From Enterobacter kobei (GTDB taxonomy: Bacteria > Pseudomonadota > Gammaproteobacteria > Enterobacterales > Enterobacteriaceae): a stretch of DNA of 64,000 bases. Location: assembly GCF_001729765.1 (NCBI RefSeq), contig NZ_CP017181.1, forward strand, positions 1,736,001 through 1,800,000, given 5' to 3'. Of the stretch, positions 34,028 to 44,510 are shown in pieces. Position numbers and translations under genes: made by a program. Each line of letters begins with the position of its first letter. The stretch's first letter is position 1. The notes beneath the pieces were generated by a model. It ran no database searches. It saw only the letters and a list, made by a program, of their open reading frames with translations, and was not told the DNA's origin.

Positions 34028-37000
34028 TTATTCAACAGACTGCGGACGGGTGGCTGGTGCAGTTGCCTTGTGCGTAGCACTGTGACCACCGGCTGCACCT
34101 TTACCTTCGAAGTTGAATTCCGGGCGAACCCAGTCGCTGTGACGCGGTGCTTCAGGCACATAATCCGGTGCCGGAGCACGTGTCATCGGCGCTGTTGCAA
34201 CGTGAACTGGCGCAGGCGCGGCGACAATCTTAACCGGCTCTGGCTCCACTTCAGGCGCTTTCACGTCTTCGACAACCGGTTCAACCTGAATCTCAACGTC
34301 CTGAACAACGTCTTCAGCGGTGGTTTCGACGATGGCTTCAGCGGTCTCTTCCACTGCGGCTACAGGTTCAGCCTCTTCAGCGACGTCCTTAGCGACCACG
34401 ACATCTTCTTCAGCAATCAGCTGTGGAGCGGCTTCAACCGGCGCGGCAATCACTTCAGGGTGCGTGGTTTCGACTTCTACAGCCTGAGGTTCTGCTGTTT
34501 CAACAGCCTGAGGCTTAACCACGGTTGCGGCTTCAGTCACGACCTCTTCAACCGCGGCGACATGTGCAATCACCTCTTCGGTCACAGCCTGTTCTTCAAC
34601 AGCCTGCTCCGGGCGAGCAACCGGGTAACGGATCCAGACTTTGCCGGATGCCATTTCAGGTGACGCGCACGCGACGGTCAACGGCATTGGAGACTGAGTC
34701 GGGTAACGCTCGTCACGGTAACGACGACGACGCTGGCCGCTGACGCGCAGATGACGCGGAGAACGACGTGAACGGCGCGGCATGCCTGCGTTGTCACGGT
34801 TTTCCCCATTCTCATCCTGCTCAACGTGATTTTCCACAACGGCTGGCAGATCAACTTTTGCAATCTGCGTACCCGTTGCGGCTTCCGGTACTTCAGCCGC
34901 TACAGCTGCGGTTTCTTCTGCCTGAGGAGCACCAATGCGCACTTTCTGCGTCAGCTGGCGCTGCTTACGACGTGGCATAACCTGAGTACGTTCTTCCTGC
35001 TCGCTGTCCTGCTGCTCTACAGGCTCTTCGCGGTTCAGGTTTTTGACGTCCTGCTGGGCCTGACGTTTCTCGTCGTTACGACGACGGCTACGTTCGCGAC
35101 GTGGCTGCTGGTCGTCACGCTGTTTGCCCTTCTCAGACTCATCGCCCGCCTGCTGGCGAATTTCACGATCTTCAACGTTCTGCTGTTGTTTCTCGCGACG
35201 GTTGCGACGGTTGTCTTCGCGTTGCTCACGGCCTTCGCTGTTGTCTGAACGGTTGTCACGACGGTCGTTACGATCGTTACGGTCGTTGCGGTCATTACGA
35301 TCGCGGCGGTTGTTCTGACGTTTACGACGATCCTGCTGACGCTCAGGTTTAGCCGCTTTTGGTTCTTCTTTCGGCTGCTCTGGCTGGACTTCTTCACCCG
35401 CAAACATCTTTTTCAGCGCGCCGAAGAAGCGGCTCAGCAGACCCTGTTGCGCCGGCTGGGCTTTCGGTGCCGCGGCTTCTGGTTTCTGCACGACAGGTTT
35501 AGTGACCGGTTTTTCCAGGGCCGCTTCTGGCGGTGCTTCTGGCATGATGAAGGTGGCTAACGCAGGCTGCTCTGGCAGTTTGCGCTCGGCGGGTTCCTCA
35601 TCGGAAGGCAGCGCCATCTCTTCTTCGTGCAGTTTCGGCAACAGATAGCTGAGCGTGCTGGTCTCTTCACCTTTACGGACACGCAGCACATGGTAGTGCG
35701 GGGTTTCCATCTGGTCGTTTGGCACGATGATGCAGCGAACGCCGCCCTGACGTGCTTCGATAGCACTCACTGCAGCACGTTTTTCGTTCAGCAGGTAGGA
35801 GGCAATTGGCACAGGGACAATGGCGTGAACCTCTTTGGTGTTCTCTTTCAGCGCTTCTTCTTCAATCAGACGCAGGATAGAGAGGGAGAGAGATTCGTTA
35901 TCACGTACGGTACCGGTGCCGGAGCAGCGCGGACAAACGTGATGGCTGGATTCACCCAGCGACGGGCTCAGACGCTGGCGGGACATCTCCAGCAGGCCGA
36001 AGCGCGAGATATGGCTAATCTGGATACGTGCACGATCCTGACGTACCGCTTCACGCAGGCGGTTCTCGACCGCACGCTGGTGGCGGACCGGCGTCATGTC
36101 GATGAAGTCGATAACAATCAGACCACCCAGGTCGCGCAGGCGGAGCTGGCGGGCGATTTCATCTGCGGCTTCAAGGTTGGTGTTGAAGGCGGTCTCTTCG
36201 ATGTCACCGCCGCGTGTGGCACGTGCGGAGTTGATGTCGATTGCGGTCAGCGCTTCTGTTGTATCGATTACGATAGAACCGCCAGAGGGCAGGCGCACTT
36301 CACGCTGGAAGGCGGACTCAATCTGGGATTCAATCTGATAGTGGCTGAACAGCGGGATTTCGCCGGTGTACAGTTTGATTTTGCTGGTGAAATCCGGACG
36401 ACCCAGTGCGGCGATGTGCTGGCGAGCCAGTTCAAGCACTTTTGGGTTGTCGATCAGGATTTCACCGATGTCCTGACGCAGGTAGTCACGGAAGGCACGC
36501 ACGATAACGTTGCTTTCCTGGTGGATCAGGAACGGAGCAGGGCGGCTTTCTGCAGCTTTCTGGATAGCTTCCCAGTGCTTCAGACGGAAGCTTAAGTCCC
36601 ACTGCAGCGCTTCGGCAGATTTGCCCACGCCTGCGGTACGCACGATAAGTCCCATGCCATCCGGCAGCTCAAGGCTTGCCAGCGCTTCTTTCAGCTCGGT
36701 ACGGTCATCACCTTCGATACGGCGAGAGATGCCACCCGCACGCGGGTTGTTTGGCATCAGCACCAGATAGCTCCCTGCCAGGCTAATAAAGGTCGTCAGT
36801 GCGGCACCTTTGTTGCCACGCTCTTCTTTATCAATCTGGACGATAACTTCCTGACCTTCACGCAGAACATCTTTGATGTTTGGGCGGCCATGGGCGTTGT
36901 AGTTGGCAGGGAAATATTCGCGGGCGATTTCTTTCAGAGGGAGGAAACCATGACGCTCAGCACCGTAATCAACAAATGCAGCTTCAAGGCTGGGTTCAAT

Positions 37001-37144
37001 GCGGGTGATTTTACCTTTGTAAATGTTCGCTTTTTTCTGTTCGTGTCCAGGACTTTCGATATCCAGATCGTACAGGCGCTGCCCATCCACAAGGGCGACA
37101 CGCAACTCTTCTTGCTGAGTTGCGTTGATTAACATTCTTTTCAT
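34028..37144 (-). CDS. rne: Ribonuclease E
   Basis: A 1038-residue endoribonuclease, the core of the RNA degradosome and of tRNA and rRNA processing. The N-terminal catalytic half (about 1-529) has an S1 domain ([24 protein letters not shown]), catalytic aspartates in [14 protein letters not shown] and [13 protein letters not shown], and the zinc-link cysteines CPRCSGTG near 404-407. The C-terminal half is disordered: a membrane-binding helix [15 protein letters not shown], arginine-rich RNA-binding regions with an RND tandem repeat, and a tail ending with the PNPase-binding type motif [19 protein letters not shown]. It is about 23 residues shorter than in E. coli, from changes in the disordered part. 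Confidence 0.97.
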   Translation of the reverse strand: MKRMLINATQQEELRVALVDGQRLYDLDIESPGHEQKKANIYKGKITRIEPSLEAAFVDYGAERHGFLPLKEIAREYFPANYNAHGRPNIKDVLREGQEVIVQIDKEERGNKGAALTTFISLAGSYLVLMPNNPRAGGISRRIEGDDRTELKEALASLELPDGMGLIVRTAGVGKSAEALQWDLSFRLKHWEAIQKAAESRPAPFLIHQESNVIVRAFRDYLRQDIGEILIDNPKVLELARQHIAALGRPDFTSKIKLYTGEIPLFSHYQIESQIESAFQREVRLPSGGSIVIDTTEALTAIDINSARATRGGDIEETAFNTNLEAADEIARQLRLRDLGGLIVIDFIDMTPVRHQRAVENRLREAVRQDRARIQISHISRFGLLEMSRQRLSPSLGESSHHVCPRCSGTGTVRDNESLSLSILRLIEEEALKENTKEVHAIVPVPIASYLLNEKRAAVSAIEARQGGVRCIIVPNDQMETPHYHVLRVRKGEETSTLSYLLPKLHEEEMALPSDEEPAERKLPEQPALATFIMPEAPPEAALEKPVTKPVVQKPEAAAPKAQPAQQGLLSRFFGALKKMFAGEEVQPEQPKEEPKAAKPERQQDRRKRQNNRRDRNDRNDRNDRNDRRDNRSDNSEGREQREDNRRNRREKQQQNVEDREIRQQAGDESEKGKQRDDQQPRRERSRRRNDEKRQAQQDVKNLNREEPVEQQDSEQEERTQVMPRRKQRQLTQKVRIGAPQAEETAAVAAEVPEAATGTQIAKVDLPAVVENHVEQDENGENRDNAGMPRRSRRSPRHLRVSGQRRRRYRDERYPTQSPMPLTVACASPEMASGKVWIRYPVARPEQAVEEQAVTEEVIAHVAAVEEVVTEAATVVKPQAVETAEPQAVEVETTHPEVIAAPVEAAPQLIAEEDVVVAKDVAEEAEPVAAVEETAEAIVETTAEDVVQDVEIQVEPVVEDVKAPEVEPEPVKIVAAPAPVHVATAPMTRAPAPDYVPEAPRHSDWVRPEFNFEGKGAAGGHSATHKATAPATRPQSVE
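35264..35300. repeat. 9-bp tandem repeat inside rne
   Basis: About four units of a 9-base repeat of the form CGTTACGRT (plus-strand view) encode the run [12 protein letters not shown] in the arginine-rich, disordered part of RNase E. The copy number could vary among strains by replication slippage without frame loss. Confidence 0.75.
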
Positions 37145-37537
37145 CGTAACTTACTCGTTATTCTTACATTGACGACAAAGCTGCGGGCAAGGTGACGCTT
37201 TCCGGGGTATGAACCGATGGCCTCGTGTCTGTTCACGTCGCCAACCTCACGGTTGTCGCTCGCTTAAGAGGCGCAGAGTGTCGGTTGCCTGTATTTCATA
37301 CGGAAACACAGCGCAATTATCAGGGGAATTGCCTGGGTAGAACTCTCCAGAGAACAATCCTTATACCGGGAAGTACTGCAACCCGCAGCCCGCTAACTGC
37401 CTGAAAGATCAATACGTCTTACGCCATTGCTGCGTGGATGATCGGTCAGGCAAAATTGGTCATTCCGTCAACATCCTTACGTAACCAGGATTTAACACGG
37501 AAAACGGCTTCATTATTCCACTGCTCGCCGGGTTATA
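37145..37537 (-). promoter_or_regulatory. rne promoter and autoregulatory 5' leader (rne5-type)
   Basis: A TATAAC -10 candidate lies at 37532-37537 on the minus strand, which would give a leader of about 380 bases. E. coli has a 361-base rne leader with conserved hairpins through which RNase E controls its own mRNA decay. Repeated short inverted stretches are visible here. I infer the same function from position and length; I did not fold it. The remaining 179 bases up to rluC must hold the rluC promoter; I see nothing else in this 572-base gap. Confidence 0.7.
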
Positions 37538-37716
37538 GCAAGATGACTTTTACCAATTATCACCCGGTTACTCACAGTTTCTTCACTTCAAAACGGTGAT
37601 TGGTTTAATAACCACCAAATCGATTGCGTGAAACGGGGTGCAGGCCGGACAAAAGTAAATATAAGCATAGAAAAATGAGTGGCGCTAATGGCTGACGATA
37701 TTTAGAATCGCCAACC

Positions 37717-38664
37717 ATGAAAACAGAGACTCCAGCCGTAAAAATGGTTGCTATCGCGGATGATGACGCGGGGCAACGTATCGACAACTTTTTGCGTACC
37801 CAACTGAAAGGGGTGCCAAAGAGCATGATTTACCGCATCCTGCGTAAGGGCGAGGTGCGGGTTAACAAAAAACGCGTGAAGCCCGAGTACAAACTCGAGG
37901 CGGGTGATGAAGTGCGCATTCCGCCGGTGCGCGTTGCCGAGCGTGAAGAAGAGACCGTTTCACCTAAATTACAGAAAGTGGCGGCTCTGAGTGATGTGAT
38001 CCTGTATGAAGACGACCACATTCTGGTGCTGAACAAGCCGTCAGGGACCGCAGTCCACGGCGGTAGCGGCCTGAGCTTCGGCGTGATTGAAGGGTTACGC
38101 GCGCTGCGTCCGGAAGCCCGTTTCCTCGAGCTGGTTCACCGTCTTGACCGTGATACCTCCGGCGTGCTGCTGGTGGCGAAAAAGCGTTCCGCGCTGCGTT
38201 CCCTGCATGAGCAACTGCGTGAGAAAGGCATGCAGAAAGATTATCTCGCGCTGGTGCGCGGTCAGTGGCAGTCCCATGTGAAAGTGGTTCAGGCGCCGTT
38301 GCTGAAGAACATTCTGCAAAGCGGTGAGCGCATCGTCCGCGTAAACCAGGAAGGGAAACCGTCTGAGACGCGCTTTAAAGTTGAAGAGCGCTATGAGTTT
38401 GCCACGCTGGTACGCTGCAGCCCGGTGACGGGGCGTACCCATCAGATTCGCGTGCATACGCAGTTTGCGGGCCATCCGATTGCGTTTGATGACCGCTATG
38501 GCGATCGCGAATTTGATAAGCAGCTGGCGGGAACCGGCTTGTCTCGTCTGTTCCTGCATGCGGCTGCGCTGAAGTTTACCCATCCGAATACCGGGGAAGT
38601 CATTCGTATTGAAGCGCCGCTGGATGAGCAGTTGAAACGCTGCCTGAAGGTTTTGCGCGGCTGA
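37717..38664 (+). CDS. rluC: 23S rRNA pseudouridine 955/2504/2580 synthase RluC
   Basis: A 315-residue pseudouridine synthase that modifies three uridines of 23S rRNA. An N-terminal S4 RNA-binding domain (about 20-75, IDNFLRTQLKGVPKSMIYRI) precedes the RluA-family catalytic domain with motif LVHRLDRDTSGVLLVAK, where the first Asp after HRL is catalytic. PVTGRTHQIRVH is also conserved. It is a few residues shorter than E. coli RluC (a gap near KQLAGTGLSRLF). It is divergent from rne and followed by an IS-split REP. Confidence 0.96.
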   Translation: MKTETPAVKMVAIADDDAGQRIDNFLRTQLKGVPKSMIYRILRKGEVRVNKKRVKPEYKLEAGDEVRIPPVRVAEREEETVSPKLQKVAALSDVILYEDDHILVLNKPSGTAVHGGSGLSFGVIEGLRALRPEARFLELVHRLDRDTSGVLLVAKKRSALRSLHEQLREKGMQKDYLALVRGQWQSHVKVVQAPLLKNILQSGERIVRVNQEGKPSETRFKVEERYEFATLVRCSPVTGRTHQIRVHTQFAGHPIAFDDRYGDREFDKQLAGTGLSRLFLHAAALKFTHPNTGEVIRIEAPLDEQLKRCLKVLRG

Positions 38665-38670
38665 TTATGT

Positions 38671-38685
38671 GCCGGGTGGCGCTGC
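38671..38685. repeat. Left half of a REP split by the insertion sequence
   Basis: GCCGGGTGGCGCTGC, the left arm and half the loop of a REP unit 6 bases after rluC. It joins the sequence at 39979, after removal of one CTGC, into a complete palindrome. Confidence 0.8.
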
Positions 38686-39978
38686 TGTATGACCGGATAC
38701 ATAGGTGACAGATCAGACCGGGAACATAGGTAACACTTTTAGTCTATCCGGAGCACACTCTGGGTTTTTCGGTCGTAGTACGCAAGCGTTATCCCATTAA
38801 AGATGATGGCCTCAAGGCCATCATCTTGTTCTTCCAGCATGATGTACTCCCCAGTCAGTGCTTCACTCAGGAACACCGTACCCTTTTTTCCCATATAGAG
38901 GGTCCCCCTCGATTTCACCCTGTAGACTGTACCTCCTTCCGGATAAGCATATTCAGGAACACGGCCATCCCAGTGTCGGTTTGAGGGTTGCCATACCGTT
39001 CCGGGCGTTGCTCCCGCCAGTGCTTCATGCGGCCTTTCGTAGTTAAATTCTTTCCGGTAGTCACTGAACCACCGCTGTTGTTCTTCCATCGTCATGAAGG
39101 TGTTGCCCTGTTTCACCGCACTTTTCAGGGAGCGGTGCATTCGCTCATGGCGGCCATTTTCTTCCGGATGCCCCTTTCTGATACGCTCCGGCCTGATGCC
39201 CAGCTTGATTAGCCAGACGGCAAGACGACTTAATCCGGCTATTCCTGTTCCCGCGAAGGGCTGGCCGTTATCGGTTCTAAGCACTTCCGGCAGACCATAT
39301 TCCAGGAACGCATCCGTCAGGCACTCTCTGACAAAGGGTTCACTCTCACGGTGTGTTCCCCGGCAGCTGAGCAGATACCGGCTGTGATTATCGGTCAGGG
39401 TGAAAGGATGGCAGTACTCTCTGCTGAGCAGCCTGAACTTGCCTTTAAAATCAGCGCTCCAGACCTGATTGTTCTCACTGATGATGGTCAGGGGCTGGCG
39501 ATTGCCTGGTGTTCTGCGTTTTCGTTTTTTATCCGGAACCAGGCCTTCGCACTTGAGGATATCGCCGATAGTGCTGGCGGCAGGTACGGTAAAATCGACG
39601 TGATGATTGAGCAACCACATCCGCAGTTTTTTTGGCCCCCAGTCAGGGTGTTTTTGACGCAGGGCAGTCAGGTGTCCGGCGATATCATCAGGAACCGTCC
39701 GGGAGTGGGAGCGTGGCGCACGCGACCGGTCCGAGAGAGATGACAGGTCAGAAGGGTCAAAACGCTGAAGCCATTTATAGCCGGTTTTACGGCTGATGCC
39801 AAAAAGACGGCAAAGCGCGGAGAAGGAATCCGTACCTGCATGGCAGGCACGGATAAAATCAAGGCGTTGCATAGGTCGGGTCTCAGTCCAGGGCATAGCG
39901 AGTCTCCTCTTCTATGCCAGTTATAACTGTTACCCATGTATCCGGTCTAAAGTGTTACCCATGTTTCCGGTTCATACC
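38686..39978. mobile_element. IS481-family insertion sequence
   Basis: A 1293-bp element with one transposase gene. The ends are imperfect inverted repeats: left TGTATGACCGGATACATAGG, right (reverse strand) GGTATGAACCGGAAACATGG. Each end carries two 19-bp copies of a shared motif (ACCGG..ACAT.GGT.ACA) at 25-bp spacing: 38692 and 38717 on the left, 39928 and 39953 (reversed) on the right. CTGC flanks both sides (38682-38685, 39979-39982), a 4-bp target duplication. The insertion interrupts a REP palindrome between rluC and maf. It carries no passenger gene. The exact outer base is uncertain by one or two positions. Confidence 0.85.
38739..39896 (-). CDS. IS481-family transposase (DDE)
   Basis: A 385-residue transposase. 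An N-terminal helix-turn-helix region (ALCRLFGISRKTGYKWLQRF) leads into a DDE integrase core: D in WSADFKGKF, D in LRTDNGQPF, and E in KGHPEENGRHERMH. The family tail motif NYERPHEALAGATPGTVW and a C-terminal beta domain follow. The ATG at 39896 has GGAG upstream. The frame is intact, so the element may be active. It lies head-to-tail with maf on the same strand. Confidence 0.92.
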   Translation of the reverse strand: MPWTETRPMQRLDFIRACHAGTDSFSALCRLFGISRKTGYKWLQRFDPSDLSSLSDRSRAPRSHSRTVPDDIAGHLTALRQKHPDWGPKKLRMWLLNHHVDFTVPAASTIGDILKCEGLVPDKKRKRRTPGNRQPLTIISENNQVWSADFKGKFRLLSREYCHPFTLTDNHSRYLLSCRGTHRESEPFVRECLTDAFLEYGLPEVLRTDNGQPFAGTGIAGLSRLAVWLIKLGIRPERIRKGHPEENGRHERMHRSLKSAVKQGNTFMTMEEQQRWFSDYRKEFNYERPHEALAGATPGTVWQPSNRHWDGRVPEYAYPEGGTVYRVKSRGTLYMGKKGTVFLSEALTGEYIMLEEQDDGLEAIIFNGITLAYYDRKTQSVLRID

Positions 39979-40011
39979 CTGCGCTTACCCGGCCTACGAA
40001 ACCTGTAGGCC
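39979..40011. repeat. Right half of the split REP with a second palindrome
   Basis: CTGCGCTTACCCGGC completes the REP begun at 38671. It overlaps GGCCTAC-gaaacct-GTAGGCC, a further 7-bp stem, so the original element was a composite REP unit 3' of maf. Confidence 0.75.
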
Positions 40012-40040
40012 CATGCAAGCGAAGCGCCTCTGGGCAAACG

Positions 40041-40625
40041 TCACAGGGTCAGCGGATTACACGCTTCTCTGCGTAACATCTGGCACAGCGCTATCAACGG
40101 TAACCCCACCAGCGTATTCGGATCGCGTCCGTCCAGCTTGTCGAATAGCGCAATCCCCAATCCTTCACTTTTAAAACTTCCCGCACAGTTCAGCGGACGC
40201 TCCCGGCGTACATAATCCATGATCTCCTGCTCGCTGAGATGGCGGAAGTGCACGTCAAAAGGCTCACACTCCGTTTGCAGATGACCAGAGGCGGAGTTAT
40301 AGAGCGCCAGACCCGTATAAAAGGTCACAATGTTGCCACGCGCCTGCATAAGCTGTTTGAACGCGTTCTCTTCAGTGTGCGGTTTACCTGTTATTTCTCC
40401 GTCCAGCACACAAACCTGATCGGAGCCTATAATCAAGTGTGAAGGATAGCGCGCGGCGAGCGACTGCGCCTTCTCCTTAGCGAGACGGCTCACCAGATGT
40501 CGTGGTGATTCACCAGGCTGTGGCGTTTCATCAACATCCGGTGCGGCACATTCAAACGGGATCCCTAGCTTTTCCAGCAACATTCGGCGGTAAGGAGAAG
40601 TGGAGGCAAGGACGAGATTTGGCAT
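40041..40625 (-). CDS. yceF: 7-methyl-GTP pyrophosphatase YceF (Maf family)
   Basis: A 194-residue Maf/HAM1-fold nucleotide pyrophosphatase, same length as E. coli YceF, which hydrolyses m7GTP and probably cleans nucleotide pools. The N-terminal [18 protein letters not shown] and [18 protein letters not shown] motifs (the latter with the catalytic Asp near 69) mark the family; [18 protein letters not shown] is also conserved. It is divergent from yceD. Confidence 0.94.
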   Translation of the reverse strand: MPNLVLASTSPYRRMLLEKLGIPFECAAPDVDETPQPGESPRHLVSRLAKEKAQSLAARYPSHLIIGSDQVCVLDGEITGKPHTEENAFKQLMQARGNIVTFYTGLALYNSASGHLQTECEPFDVHFRHLSEQEIMDYVRRERPLNCAGSFKSEGLGIALFDKLDGRDPNTLVGLPLIALCQMLRREACNPLTL

Positions 40626-40727
40626 ATTTTTATCACCAGATATAGCGTATCGATGCCAGCCATTTTAAACTACAGGCCGCAATGTGTGCGAATAATTGGC
40701 AAAAGGCAGCTCTGGTTGCCTTTTTCT

Positions 40728-41287
<560 letters not shown>

Positions 41288-41291
41288 TTGA

Positions 41292-41477
<186 letters not shown>

Positions 41478-41557
41478 TCACGCGTCAGCGTGATTAGGCT
41501 TAGTGAGGATTTCCCCGTGCAAACGGGGAAGTTACCGAACCAGGCTGCGACGATACC

Positions 41558-42592
41558 TTGACACGTCTAACCCTGGCGTTAGATGTCATGGGGGGAGATT
41601 TTGGCCCTTCCGTGACAGTGCCTGCAGCATTGCAGGCACTGAATTCTAATTCGCAACTCACACTTCTTTTAGTCGGCAATCCCGACACAATCACGCCATT
41701 ACTTGCAAAAGCTGACTTTGAACAACGTTCACGTCTGCAGATTATTCCTGCGCAGTCAGTTATTGCCAGTGATGCCCGGCCTTCGCAGGCGATTCGCAAC
41801 AGCCGTGGGAGCTCAATGCGGATCGCGCTGGAGCTGGTGAAAGAAGGGCGAGCGCAGGCTTGCGTCAGTGCGGGAAATACCGGCGCGCTGATGGGGCTGT
41901 CGAAATTATTGCTCAAGCCGATTGAGGGTATTGAGCGCCCGGCGCTGGTGACGGTATTACCGCATCAACAAAAGGGCAAAACGGTGGTGCTGGATCTCGG
42001 TGCTAACGTGGATTGTGATAGTACCATGCTGGCTCAGTTCGCCGTGATGGGATCGGTGCTGGCGGAAGACGTGGTCGGGATTAAGAATCCCCGCGTGGCG
42101 TTATTAAATATTGGTGAAGAAGAGACCAAAGGCCTGGACAGCATTCGCGAAGCTGCTGAAATGCTCAAACAGGTTCCCTCCATCAACTATATTGGTTATC
42201 TCGAAGCCAATGAGTTGCTGACGGGGAAAACGGACGTTCTGGTGTGCGATGGCTTCACCGGGAACGTCACGTTGAAGACCATGGAAGGGGTCGTGCGCAT
42301 GTTCCTTTCTCTGCTGAAATCTCAGGGAGAGGGCAAAAAAAGTGCCTGGTGGCTAATTTTATTGAAGCGTTGGTTACAAAAAAGCCTGACGCGGCGATTC
42401 AGTCACCTCAACCCCGACCAGTATAATGGCGCCTGTCTGTTAGGATTGCGCGGCATTGTGATTAAGAGTCACGGAGCCGCCAATCAGCGAGCATTTTCTG
42501 TCGCCATTGAACAGGCAGTGCAGGCGGTGCAGCGACAAGTCCCTCAGCGGATTGCCGCTCGCCTGGAATCTGTATTAGCTAAAAGTGACTGA
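41558..42592 (+). CDS. plsX: Phosphate acyltransferase PlsX
   Basis: A 344-residue enzyme that makes acyl-phosphate from acyl-ACP for the first step of phospholipid synthesis. The start is TTG at 41558 ([19 protein letters not shown]). Conserved segments are [36 protein letters not shown] and [16 protein letters not shown]. It is about 12 residues shorter than E. coli PlsX at the C terminus (ends VLAKSD). It lies 7 bases before fabH. Confidence 0.95.
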   Translation: MTRLTLALDVMGGDFGPSVTVPAALQALNSNSQLTLLLVGNPDTITPLLAKADFEQRSRLQIIPAQSVIASDARPSQAIRNSRGSSMRIALELVKEGRAQACVSAGNTGALMGLSKLLLKPIEGIERPALVTVLPHQQKGKTVVLDLGANVDCDSTMLAQFAVMGSVLAEDVVGIKNPRVALLNIGEEETKGLDSIREAAEMLKQVPSINYIGYLEANELLTGKTDVLVCDGFTGNVTLKTMEGVVRMFLSLLKSQGEGKKSAWWLILLKRWLQKSLTRRFSHLNPDQYNGACLLGLRGIVIKSHGAANQRAFSVAIEQAVQAVQRQVPQRIAARLESVLAKSD

Positions 42593-42598
42593 GCGTAC

Positions 42599-43552
42599 AT
42601 GTATACGAAGATTTTAGGTACCGGCAGCTACCTGCCAAAACAAGTGCGTACCAACGCCGATCTGGAAAAAATGGTAGATACGTCTGACGAGTGGATTGTC
42701 ACGCGCACAGGTATCCGTGAACGTCGTATCGCCGCGCCAGACGAAACCGTGTCCACCATGGGTTACGAAGCCGCACAGCGTGCTATCGAAATGGCGGGCA
42801 TTGATAAAGAACAGATTGGCTTGATCGTGGTCGCTACGACGTCTGCCACGCATGCTTTCCCTAGCGCAGCGTGCCAGGTGCAAAACATGCTCGGTATTAA
42901 AGGCTGCCCGGCGTTTGACGTTGCCGCCGCGTGTGCAGGCTTTACCTATGCGCTGAGCATTGCCGATCAGTATGTTAAATCGGGTTCCGTAAAATATGCG
43001 CTGGTGATCGGTGCTGACGTACTGGCGCGTACCTGCGATCCAACCGATCGCGGGACGATCATTATTTTTGGTGATGGTGCAGGCGCGGTGCTGCTGGGGC
43101 AGTCCGAAGAGCCGGGTATCATCTCTACGCATTTGCATGCCGATGGTCGCTACGGTGAACTGTTAACGCTGCCTAACGCCGATCGCGTTAATCCGGATAA
43201 CGCTATTTACCTGACCATGGCGGGTAATGAGGTGTTCAAGGTGGCGGTGACTGAGCTTGCGCACATTGTCGATGAGACGCTGGAAGCGAACAACCTTGAA
43301 CGTACCGCACTCGACTGGCTGGTACCGCATCAGGCGAACCTGCGTATCATCAGCGCGACCGCTAAAAAGCTGGGCATGTCGATGGATAACGTTGTGGTGA
43401 CGCTGGACCGTCACGGCAACACCTCTGCGGCGTCAGTACCGTGCGCATTTGATGAAGCGGTACGCGACGGACGAATCAAACGGGGCCAGTTGGTCTTGCT
43501 TGAAGCCTTCGGTGGCGGGTTCACCTGGGGTTCCGCGCTGGTTCGTTTCTAG
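42599..43552 (+). CDS. fabH: 3-oxoacyl-ACP synthase III FabH
   Basis: A 317-residue enzyme that condenses acetyl-CoA with malonyl-ACP and starts each fatty acid. The catalytic triad is visible: Cys in [11 protein letters not shown] (near 112), His in [10 protein letters not shown] (near 244) and Asn in [10 protein letters not shown] (near 274). The length equals that of E. coli. It is followed by fabD 16 bases later. Confidence 0.97.
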   Translation: MYTKILGTGSYLPKQVRTNADLEKMVDTSDEWIVTRTGIRERRIAAPDETVSTMGYEAAQRAIEMAGIDKEQIGLIVVATTSATHAFPSAACQVQNMLGIKGCPAFDVAAACAGFTYALSIADQYVKSGSVKYALVIGADVLARTCDPTDRGTIIIFGDGAGAVLLGQSEEPGIISTHLHADGRYGELLTLPNADRVNPDNAIYLTMAGNEVFKVAVTELAHIVDETLEANNLERTALDWLVPHQANLRIISATAKKLGMSMDNVVVTLDRHGNTSAASVPCAFDEAVRDGRIKRGQLVLLEAFGGGFTWGSALVRF

Positions 43553-43568
43553 GATAAGGAATAAAAAA

Positions 43569-44498
43569 ATGACGCAATTTGCTTTCGTGTTCCCGGGCCA
43601 GGGTTCTCAAACCGTTGGGATGTTGTCTGAAATGGCAGCAAACTACCCGGTCATTGAAGAGACTTTTCGTGAAGCTTCTGACGCGCTGGGTTATGATCTG
43701 TGGGCGCTGACTCAACAGGGTCCGGCCGAAGAGCTGAACAAAACCTGGCAGACCCAGCCAGCATTGCTGACCGCCTCCGTTGCACTGTGGCGCGTCTGGC
43801 AGCAGCAGGGTGGTAAAGCCCCCGCGCTGCTCGCGGGTCATAGCCTGGGAGAATACTCTGCGCTGGTCTGCGCCGGTGTGATCGCGTTTGCTGACGCGGT
43901 GCGTCTGGTAGAACTGCGCGGTAAATTCATGCAGGAAGCGGTGCCGGAAGGCACGGGTGGCATGTCTGCCATTATCGGCCTGGATGATGCCGCGATTGCA
44001 AAAGCGTGTGAAGAGTCTGCTGAAGGTCAGGTGGTTTCTCCGGTTAACTTCAACTCGCCTGGCCAGGTTGTTATCGCCGGTCATAAAGAAGCGGTTGAAC
44101 GTGCCGGTGCTGCCTGTAAAGCTGCAGGCGCGAAACGTGCACTGCCGCTGCCGGTGAGCGTGCCGTCTCACTGTGCACTGATGAAGCCCGCTGCCGAGAA
44201 ACTGGCGGTTGAGCTGGAAAAAATCACCTTTAACGCACCGACGATTTCCGTTGTGAACAACGTCGATGTGAAATGCGAAACCGCGCCGGAAGCCATCCGC
44301 GACGCGCTGGTTCGCCAGCTCTACAGCCCGGTACAGTGGACCAAAACCGTTGAGTTTATGGCCGCTCAGGGCGTTGAGCAACTGTATGAAGTCGGCCCAG
44401 GTAAGGTCCTCACCGGTCTGACAAAACGTATTGTTGACACCCTGACAGCGTCCGCGATTAACGAGCCGGAAGCGATGTCAGCGGCACTCTCGCAATAA
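43569..44498 (+). CDS. fabD: Malonyl-CoA:ACP transacylase FabD
   Basis: A 309-residue enzyme that loads malonyl groups on ACP. The active serine is in LAGHSLGEYSALV (near 92) and the catalytic His in SVPSHCALMKP (near 201). FVFPGQGSQTVGM is the family start. The ATG at 43569 gives the E. coli length; an upstream in-frame start within fabH was rejected. Confidence 0.97.
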   Translation: MTQFAFVFPGQGSQTVGMLSEMAANYPVIEETFREASDALGYDLWALTQQGPAEELNKTWQTQPALLTASVALWRVWQQQGGKAPALLAGHSLGEYSALVCAGVIAFADAVRLVELRGKFMQEAVPEGTGGMSAIIGLDDAAIAKACEESAEGQVVSPVNFNSPGQVVIAGHKEAVERAGAACKAAGAKRALPLPVSVPSHCALMKPAAEKLAVELEKITFNAPTISVVNNVDVKCETAPEAIRDALVRQLYSPVQWTKTVEFMAAQGVEQLYEVGPGKVLTGLTKRIVDTLTASAINEPEAMSAALSQ

Positions 44499-44510
44499 AA
44501 GAGGAATACC

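Noticed and set aside
35230..35310. CRISPR-like repeat pattern
   Set aside because: The short tandem repeats are 9 bp, have no spacers, and encode the RND run of RNase E.
35627..36595. Plus-strand frame of about 322 codons in rne
   Set aside because: Shadow of the conserved catalytic half of RNase E.
37605..37826. yceQ-like 73-codon minus-strand frame between rne and rluC
   Set aside because: Overlaps the conserved start of rluC in antisense and has no independent support; reported only as a note.
38686..39978. Composite transposon or cargo-bearing element
   Set aside because: Only one transposase gene fits between the terminal repeats, and no second copy or passenger gene is seen in the window.
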